DNA of 32,264 bases from Acidobacteria bacterium Ga0077522 (GTDB taxonomy: Bacteria; Acidobacteriota; Vicinamibacteria; Vicinamibacterales; Vicinamibacteraceae), in NCBI GenBank assembly GCA_001464065.1, contig LNDN01000037.1:1-32264 (forward strand), read 5' to 3'. Numbering within the stretch: the stretch's first letter is position 1; each line of letters opens with the position of its first letter. A program made the position numbers and the translations under genes. This document shows positions 27,027-32,264 of the stretch, one piece after another. The notes beneath the pieces were generated by a model. That model saw only the letters and a program-made list of their open reading frames with translations. It ran no database searches and was not told the origin of the DNA.

Positions 27027-28244
27027 ATGTTCGACGCCGACGCAGTCCGCCGCGAGTTCCCCATCCTGGACCAGCAGGTCCACGGCAAGCCCCTCGTCTA
27101 TCTCGACAACGCCAACACCACGCAGAAGCCGCTGTCGGTGATCGAGACGCTGGATCACTACTACCGCGCCGACAACGCCAACATCCATCGCGCGACGCAC
27201 CAGTTGAGCGAGCGGGCGACGAAGGCGTACGAGGGCGCGCGCGAGCGGATTGCGCGCTTCTTCAACGCGCGGGAGACGGCCGAGATCGTCTTCACGCGAG
27301 GCTGTACCGAGGCCATCAACCTGGTGGCCTACAGCTTCGCCCGCCCACGCCTCACGCCGGGCGACGAGATCCTCGTCACGCGGATGGAGCACCACTCCAA
27401 CATCGTGCCGTGGCAGCTCGTGGCGCAGCAGACTGGCGCCGTGCTGCGCGTGGTGCCGATGGACGAGCACGGCGTGCTCGACATGGCCGAGTTCGCACGT
27501 CTGCTCGGCCCCCGGACGGCACTGGTGTCGGTGATCCACGTGTCGAATGCGCTCGGCACGGTCAACCCGGTGCGCGAGGTCATTCGCCTGGCGAAGGCAC
27601 AGGGCGTGCCGGTGCTGCTCGATGGCGCCCAGGCCGCCCCGCACATGCCGGTGGACGTCCAGGAACTCGACTGCGACTTCTACGCCTGCTCGGCCCACAA
27701 GATGTATGGCCCGACGGGGATTGGCGCACTCTACGGCAAGCGCGCGCTGCTCGAGTCGATGCCGCCCTGGATGGGGGGTGGCGACATGATCGCGTCGGTG
27801 ACCTTCGAGCACACCGAGTACAACGAGGTGCCGTACAAGTTCGAGGCCGGGACGCCGAACATCGCCGGCGTCATCGGGTTCGGCGCGGCCGTGGACTTCC
27901 TGTCGCGCTTCGACCTGCGCGAGGTGGCCGCGCACGAGCACGAGCTGCTGACGCACGCGACTGCGGCGCTCGGCGCCGTCGACGGCATCCGCCTCGTGGG
28001 GCAGGCCCCGGAACGGGCGGGCGTGGTCTCGTTCCTGGTCGGCGACGTCCATCCGCACGACGTCGGCACCTTCCTCGACCAGGACGGCGTGGCGGTGCGG
28101 ACCGGCCAGCACTGTGCCCAGCCGGTGATGGACTTCTACGGCATCACGTCGACCGTGCGTGCCTCCTTCGGCCTCTACAACACGCACGCCGACGTCGACG
28201 CCCTCGTCGCCAGCGTCAGGCGTGTGCAGCAGTTCTTTGCGTGA
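27027..28244 (+). CDS. sufS: Cysteine desulfurase SufS (class II)
   Basis: This is a 405-residue PLP enzyme. YLDNANTTQKP (25-35) and TRGCTEAINLVA (90-101) are class V aminotransferase hallmarks. Lys225 in SAHKMYGPTG is the PLP lysine, and Cys363 in RTGQHCAQP is the persulfide-forming cysteine, in the context typical of the SufS group. It removes sulfur from cysteine and passes it to SufU, encoded next. A GAGG upstream of ATG 27027 is an acceptable ribosome binding site. Confidence 0.98.
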   Translation: MFDADAVRREFPILDQQVHGKPLVYLDNANTTQKPLSVIETLDHYYRADNANIHRATHQLSERATKAYEGARERIARFFNARETAEIVFTRGCTEAINLVAYSFARPRLTPGDEILVTRMEHHSNIVPWQLVAQQTGAVLRVVPMDEHGVLDMAEFARLLGPRTALVSVIHVSNALGTVNPVREVIRLAKAQGVPVLLDGAQAAPHMPVDVQELDCDFYACSAHKMYGPTGIGALYGKRALLESMPPWMGGGDMIASVTFEHTEYNEVPYKFEAGTPNIAGVIGFGAAVDFLSRFDLREVAAHEHELLTHATAALGAVDGIRLVGQAPERAGVVSFLVGDVHPHDVGTFLDQDGVAVRTGQHCAQPVMDFYGITSTVRASFGLYNTHADVDALVASVRRVQQFFA

Positions 28245-28251
28245 AGAGCAG

Positions 28252-28271
28252 GTGCCGGACGCGTCCGGCAC
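28252..28271. repeat. Perfect 20-bp palindrome between sufS and sufU
   Basis: GTGCCGGACG followed by CGTCCGGCAC forms a complete palindrome within the 35-bp gap and ends eight bases before the sufU ATG. Being so close to the ribosome binding site (GGTGAG), it could influence sufU translation, or it could be a processing signal or another small repeat. Confidence 0.75.
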
Positions 28272-28279
28272 GGTGAGCC

Positions 28280-28720
28280 ATGGATCTCCGAGACCTCTAC
28301 CAGGAAGTCATCCTCGACCACAACAAGCGCCCGCGCAATTTCGGCGTGCTCGAAGGTGGCTCGCAGGCGGCAGGTCACAACCCGATGTGTGGCGACCGCG
28401 TCAGCGTGTACGTCCGCATGGAGGGCGGTCGCGTCGCCGAGGCCCGCTTCACCGGCAACGGCTGCGCCATCAGCAAGGCTTCGGCCTCGATGATGACCGA
28501 GGCGGTCACCGGGCACACCGCCGAGGAAGTGCGCGGCATGTTCTCGACCTTCCAGGAGATGGTCACGGGCAAGTGCGAGGCCGACGACGAGAAGGTCGGC
28601 AAGCTCGTGGTGCTGTCGGGCGTCTCCGAGTACCCGTCGCGCGTCAAGTGCGCCATGCTCGCGTGGCATGCGCTGCAGGCCGCCATCGAGGGCGCCAGCA
28701 AGACCGTCAGCACCGAGTGA
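28280..28720 (+). CDS. sufU: SufU-type sulfur acceptor / Fe-S assembly protein
   Basis: This 146-residue protein has the SufU pattern of three cysteines and an aspartate: Cys37-Gly-Asp39 in NPMCGDR, Cys62 in GNGCAISKASASMM, and Cys124 in RVKCAMLAWHAL. A SufU-type insertion lies before the third Cys (FQEMVTGKCEADDEKVGKL). In Gram-positive and many other bacteria SufU is a zinc protein that accepts persulfide sulfur from SufS. Presence of SufU and absence of SufE in the operon fit that relay. It is co-directional and 35 bp from sufS. Confidence 0.96.
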   Translation: MDLRDLYQEVILDHNKRPRNFGVLEGGSQAAGHNPMCGDRVSVYVRMEGGRVAEARFTGNGCAISKASASMMTEAVTGHTAEEVRGMFSTFQEMVTGKCEADDEKVGKLVVLSGVSEYPSRVKCAMLAWHALQAAIEGASKTVSTE

Positions 28721-28746
28721 CACGTTCAATTTCCGAGGCTCCCCGA

Positions 28747-29235
28747 ATGTTCTCTTTCCTGAAGTCGAAGTCCGAGCCCGAACCGGCTGCCGAGAACCCG
28801 CTGGCCGCGCCTGTCGATACGCCCGACGTGCCGCAGGCGCCGAGCCATGGGCTCGATGTCGGGGCGCTGCTCGAGCCTCCGGCCGCGCCAGCCGCCGCCG
28901 CGCAGATCGGTCCCCGGGACGAGGCGCGCACCACCGAGCTGACGCCAAAGGTGGTCGAGGCGATCAGCACGGTGTTCGATCCGGAGATCCCGGTGAACAT
29001 CTACGAGCTCGGGCTGATCTACAAGATCGAGGCGGACGCGGACAGCCGCGTGAAGGTGGAGATGACGCTCACCTCGCCGGCCTGTCCGTCGGCGCAGCAG
29101 TTGCCGAGCGAGGTCCGCTACAAGGTGAAGGCCCTGGAGGGCGTCTCCGACGCCTTCGTCGAGGTGGTGTGGGAACCGGCCTGGACGAAGGACCTGATGT
29201 CGGAGGACGCCAAGATCGGGCTGGGGATGTTCTGA
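28747..29235 (+). CDS. sufT: SufT / DUF59 (MIP18-like) Fe-S maturation protein
   Basis: This 162-residue protein starts at ATG 28747; the longer in-frame reading from 28159 overlaps sufS and sufU and is rejected. Residues about 60-150 form the DUF59 domain: VFDPEIPVNIYELGLIY (76-92) and TSPACPSAQQLP (109-120) with the conserved Cys113. The first 60 residues form a Pro/Ala-rich extension, probably flexible. SufT-like proteins help deliver Fe-S clusters to targets. It closes the suf operon 26 bp after sufU, with an AGG-containing ribosome binding site upstream. Confidence 0.93.
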   Translation: MFSFLKSKSEPEPAAENPLAAPVDTPDVPQAPSHGLDVGALLEPPAAPAAAAQIGPRDEARTTELTPKVVEAISTVFDPEIPVNIYELGLIYKIEADADSRVKVEMTLTSPACPSAQQLPSEVRYKVKALEGVSDAFVEVVWEPAWTKDLMSEDAKIGLGMF

Positions 29236-29247
29236 GGCAGGCTCGGG

Positions 29248-30210
29248 CTACTTGCTCGAGCTGGTGAACTTGACGACGACGCCCCCGACGAACGTCACTT
29301 CGGTGATGCTGTCGGGCGTCTCCCAGGTCTCCACGACCGAGTCGAGGTCCCCCTGCTTCGTGCTGCGGCGACGCGTCGGCGTGCCCAGCAACCCATGCAC
29401 GTCGTCCGTGCTCATGCCGCGGCGGAGTGAGGTGGCTGCCGATTCGACGTCACGCAGGCGGGCCGGCCCGAGCGAGGTGCTGCCCGACTCCACGAGACGA
29501 TTGCCGGGCGTGCCGCGCATGATCCCGGGCACCCCATCGCCGTTGCCGCCGCCGAAGTCGATGTACCGGGCCAGCGACAGCATCAGCTCCTCCGGCGTCG
29601 GCGCCCACTTCTCGAGCCGCTTGTCGGCGTACCAGATGTTGAAGCGCGACCCGCCGTCGAGACGCTTGACGGCCACCTCCCGCTGCTTGATCGCCGTCAG
29701 CGCCTCGGCCTCGCGCCGTGCCTCGCGCTCCTCCCGCTCGCGGTCGCGCCGCAGGTAGTCGAGCTCGCGGTCGATGGACCGCAGGCGCGCCGCGTCGGTG
29801 GTCCGCTTCCGCTCCTTCTCGAGGTCGGTCTCGCGCCGCGACTTGCCGACGTAGCTCGGCGAGACGTTTCCGCTGTCGTCCCCCCACGTACCGTAGCCGC
29901 CACCGCCGAGGTGGATCTCGATGTTCTTCTTGTTGATCTTGATCGTCGTGATCATCACGCGATCGTCCTTGCGCAACGCCATGCCGTAGGCCTTGAGCCG
30001 ACGGGCGTAGTCGCCGAACTCGATCTCCGGCTCGCGCTGCAGGTAGAGGTCCACGCCCTGATGCGACGCCGGCATGTCCATCAGGACGGTGACTTCGCGC
30101 CCCTCGAAGGCCTTCTCGAGAGCCGCCTGATGCTGGGCACCCGCGGGCACCGCCACGGCCAGAGAGAGCGACAGCGTGAGGAACAGGGAGAGGGTCAGGT
30201 TCGATCGCAC
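29248..30210 (-). CDS. Secreted protein with coiled coil and BamE/SmpA-like C-terminal domain
   Basis: This 320-residue protein starts with GTG 30210, with GGAG seven bases upstream. It has a clear signal peptide ending near AGAQ (residue 26). The middle part (about 123-183) is a highly charged predicted coiled coil. The C-terminus (about 258-318) reads LRRGMSTDDVHGLLGTPTRR and ends with TEVTFVGGVVVKF, resembling the BamE/SmpA/OmlA small beta-domain used in outer-membrane proteins. No lipobox cysteine is present, so it is not a lipoprotein like BamE. It converges with sufT, only 12 bp apart. Its function is unknown; an envelope role is inferred. Confidence 0.85.
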   Translation of the reverse strand: MRSNLTLSLFLTLSLSLAVAVPAGAQHQAALEKAFEGREVTVLMDMPASHQGVDLYLQREPEIEFGDYARRLKAYGMALRKDDRVMITTIKINKKNIEIHLGGGGYGTWGDDSGNVSPSYVGKSRRETDLEKERKRTTDAARLRSIDRELDYLRRDREREEREARREAEALTAIKQREVAVKRLDGGSRFNIWYADKRLEKWAPTPEELMLSLARYIDFGGGNGDGVPGIMRGTPGNRLVESGSTSLGPARLRDVESAATSLRRGMSTDDVHGLLGTPTRRRSTKQGDLDSVVETWETPDSITEVTFVGGVVVKFTSSSK

Positions 30211-30283
30211 GGTAGGGCTCCGGGGAGGACAGGGCTCAACCTAGCAGAACGATGGGACGGCGGCGGGGCGAACAGGGTCGGGA

Positions 30284-30346
30284 CCCGGGAACCGGGAACC
30301 GGGAACCGGGAAACGGGAACCGGAAACCGGGAGTCGGGAGTCGGGG
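30284..30346. repeat. Heptad tandem repeat (ACCGGGA-type)
   Basis: About nine imperfect copies of a seven-base unit, ACCGGGA with variants AACGGGA and GTCGGGA, run through the space between two divergent genes. G-runs at seven-base intervals could form a G-quadruplex on the plus strand. The array ends 16 bp before the ATG of the glycoside hydrolase gene. Confidence 0.85.
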
Positions 30347-30362
30347 CGCCGTAAGATGGTCC

Positions 30363-31799
30363 ATGGCTCCCTCACGCCGAGATCTGCTGGCGAGCGCCGG
30401 TGCCTTCGTGGCCGCAGCGGTCACCTGGCCCCGCCCCGGCGTCGCGCACGCGGCCGCGCAGACGCCCGCCGCGACCGGACGCATCGCTCCCTGGTCGGGC
30501 AATCCCTGGTACTGGGAGTACAAGGGCGCGCCGGTCCTGCTCCTGGGCGGCAGCAAGGACGACAACCTGTTCCAGATCCCCGATCTGGAGGCGCATCTCG
30601 ACGAGATGCGGGCCGCGGGTGCCAACTACATCCGCAACACGATGAGCGACCGGCCTGACGGTGGCTTCGAGGTCTACCCCTTCGCACGCCTGGCCGATGG
30701 CTCCTGGGACCTGACGCAGTGGAACCCCGAGTACTGGACGCGCTTCGACCGGCTGCTGGCCCTCACCCGAGCCCGCGACATCATCGTGCAGATCGAGCTG
30801 TGGGACCGCTTCGACTACTTTCGCCACAACTGGACGCCGCATCCCTACAATCCCTCCAACACCCGCACCTACACCGCCGAGGCGACGGGACTCGCCCGCG
30901 ACTACCCGAACCATCCGGGCACGAACGAGCAGCCCTTCTTCTACAGCACGCCGACGCAACGCCACATCGCGCCGCTGCTCGCCGTGCAGCAGCGCTTCGC
31001 CGACGCCGTGCTCGCCCGCACGCTGCCACAGCCGCACGTGCTCTACTGCATCGACAACGAGACCTCGGGTGACGAAGCGTGGGGGGCCTACTGGGCCGAC
31101 TTCATCCGTACCCGCGCGGCCCGCGCCGGCGTGACCGCCCACGTGACCGAGATGTGGGACGACCACGATCTGAGGGGCTCGCAGCATCGACGCACCTTCG
31201 ATCATCCCGATCGGTACACCTTCGTCGACGTGTCGCAGAACAACCACCAGAAGGGCCAGGCCCACTGGGACAACTTCCAGTGGGTGCGTCAGCACCTCGC
31301 CGCGCGTCCCCGTCCTCTCAACACGGTCAAGACCTACGGATCGGACGAGGGACCGTACGGCACCGACCTCGATGGGCTGCAACGCTGGTGGCGGCATCTC
31401 GTCGGCGGCGCCGCGGCCATGCGATTCCATCGACCCAAGTCGGGCCTCGGCCTGTCGCCCCGCGCCGTGAACGCCATTCGCGCCGCGCGCAAGCTGGAAC
31501 GCGTCGTGGCGCCATGGACGCTGCTGCCGGCCAACGAGAAGCTCTCGAACCGCGCTCCCGACGCCGCCTATCTCGCCATGCGGCCGGACGGCGCCTGCGC
31601 CCTGTTCTTCCCCACGCCAGGGTCGGTGGGCCTCGATCTGACGGGAGTAGCCCGCCCCGTGCAGGCGCGCTGGATCTCGATCGACACCGGCGAGTGGGGC
31701 GCCACCATGACCTGGCCGGCCAGTACGCGCGTCGAGGTGACGACGCCGGGGCCGGGGCTGTGGGCCATCGTCGGCGCTCCTGCCGACGGCCGACCGTGA
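30363..31799 (+). CDS. Tat-exported putative glycoside hydrolase (TIM-barrel type)
   Basis: This 478-residue protein starts at ATG 30363. The N-terminus has a twin-arginine signal, SRRDLLASAGAFVAAAV (4-20). The mature part begins with PWYWEYKGAPVLLLGGSKDD, then EAHLDEMRAAGANYIRNTMSD (76-96), and continues with a barrel-like pattern as in clan GH-A hydrolases. Candidate catalytic glutamates are Glu233 in CIDNET and Glu263 or Glu329. A C-terminal beta domain (about 400-472) resembles those of putative collagen-binding glycoside hydrolases. The substrate is unknown. No Shine-Dalgarno is evident; the heptad repeat lies just upstream. Confidence 0.75.
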   Translation: MAPSRRDLLASAGAFVAAAVTWPRPGVAHAAAQTPAATGRIAPWSGNPWYWEYKGAPVLLLGGSKDDNLFQIPDLEAHLDEMRAAGANYIRNTMSDRPDGGFEVYPFARLADGSWDLTQWNPEYWTRFDRLLALTRARDIIVQIELWDRFDYFRHNWTPHPYNPSNTRTYTAEATGLARDYPNHPGTNEQPFFYSTPTQRHIAPLLAVQQRFADAVLARTLPQPHVLYCIDNETSGDEAWGAYWADFIRTRAARAGVTAHVTEMWDDHDLRGSQHRRTFDHPDRYTFVDVSQNNHQKGQAHWDNFQWVRQHLAARPRPLNTVKTYGSDEGPYGTDLDGLQRWWRHLVGGAAAMRFHRPKSGLGLSPRAVNAIRAARKLERVVAPWTLLPANEKLSNRAPDAAYLAMRPDGACALFFPTPGSVGLDLTGVARPVQARWISIDTGEWGATMTWPASTRVEVTTPGPGLWAIVGAPADGRP

Positions 31800-31826
31800 T
31801 CAGCGCGACCCGGTAAGATCCGTCCC

Positions 31827-32264
31827 GTGTCGTCGCCTCCCGATTCCGTGCCGGCCGTCGTCGCCGCATCGCTCGAGACGTGGACGCGGCAACTGCTCGA
31901 CCTCACGCGACGCAATCGCGCTCCAGGTCGTCGGGCCGGATCCGGCCGAGATCCATCACCTGGTGTGCGAGGAGGAGCGCACGCTGACGTTCGCGCCGGC
32001 GCCCGAGCAGAATCTCGACGGGAGGCGATCTGACGATGTCGTGTTGCAGACGACGCTGACGGCGGAGCCTCTCGCCCACTCCTTGCGGCGCATCGAGGAA
32101 CAGGCACGCCTGTCCATCGAGGAGCAGGGCGTCAACACGCTGTTCCTGGCGCTCGGTCTGTTGCACTACACCGAAGCCGAGGCCTCCGACGTCGTGTTCA
32201 GGGCCCCACTCGTCCTCCTGCCGGTGTCCCTCAAGCGGACCTCGGCGCGCGCCGCCTTCACGCT
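31827..32264 (+). pseudogene. DUF4011-domain gene, reading frame broken, 3' end outside window
   Basis: The frame starts at GTG 31827 and gives ETWTRQLLDLTRRNR, the hallmark start of DUF4011 proteins. Just after this, near 31920, homology continues in the +1 frame and stays open to the window end: LQVVGPDPAEIHHLV, LQTTLTAEPLAHSLRRIEEQ, SIEEQGVNTLFLALGLLHYTE, RAPLVLLPVSLKRTSARAAF. Known members (recalled from memory) have about ten extra residues between RRNR and the following strand, so a deletion of roughly 30-35 bp that also shifts the frame seems likely. The original frame stops at 32031-32033. DUF4011 proteins are large helicase/nuclease-associated proteins, some in defence systems such as Hhe. 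A sequencing or assembly error is a possible alternative. Confidence 0.7.

Noticed and set aside
30284-30346. CRISPR array
   Set aside because: The units are seven bases long and directly adjacent, with no spacers; it is a simple tandem repeat.

Overview
The window is very GC-rich throughout and its genes have strongly GC-biased third codon positions. A PadR regulator overlapping an acidobacterial-type duplicated orphan permease, GTAG-headed palindromic repeats and a sufBCDSU-sufT operon together suggest a soil Acidobacteriota, perhaps the Vicinamibacteria/Luteitalea group. That assignment is inference from gene content; no rRNA or tRNA gene is present to support it.

Region 1 (1-9147, minus strand) is a tightly packed operon. 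It encodes a subtilisin-like S8 peptidase, an HExxH zinc-peptidase-like protein, a CHAT (caspase-like) protease fused to a degenerate NTPase, a STAND/NACHT-type NTPase, and an alpha-helical solenoid protein that runs off the left edge. None of the first four has a recognisable signal peptide, and the last four are joined by start/stop overlaps (ATGA, TGATG and GTGA). The set looks like an intracellular, NTP-gated protease cascade, and is the best candidate here for a little-described conflict or defence system. The STAND and solenoid frames may be one gene split by a frameshift.

Region 2 (9305-15084, plus strand) holds two exported diheme c-type cytochromes flanking an Old Yellow Enzyme-type flavin/Fe-S oxidoreductase, followed by an exported YdjC/ChbG-type deacetylase. 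The first cytochrome resembles RoxA-type dioxygenases in size and heme spacing. Region 3 (15286-18367) is a padR-permease pair behind a promoter covered by a nested, symmetric dyad. Region 4 (18483-22940) is a 1485-residue secreted mosaic of adhesion and beta-sandwich domains, ending in a clear intrinsic terminator.

Region 5 (23078-29235) is a complete SUF iron-sulfur assembly operon (sufB, C, D, S, U and a DUF59/sufT gene) behind a good sigma70-like promoter with dyads. Three of its gene junctions carry palindromes. Region 6 (29248-32264) has a secreted protein with a BamE/SmpA-like tail on the minus strand, a divergent Tat-exported putative glycoside hydrolase, and the 5' part of a DUF4011 (helicase-associated, possibly defence) gene with a broken reading frame.

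Two families of REP-like hairpins are visible, each with a GTAG (or GGAG) directly abutting one foot of the stem. One copy lies inside the start region of the second cytochrome gene. No tRNA, rRNA, CRISPR array or insertion-sequence transposase gene was seen.
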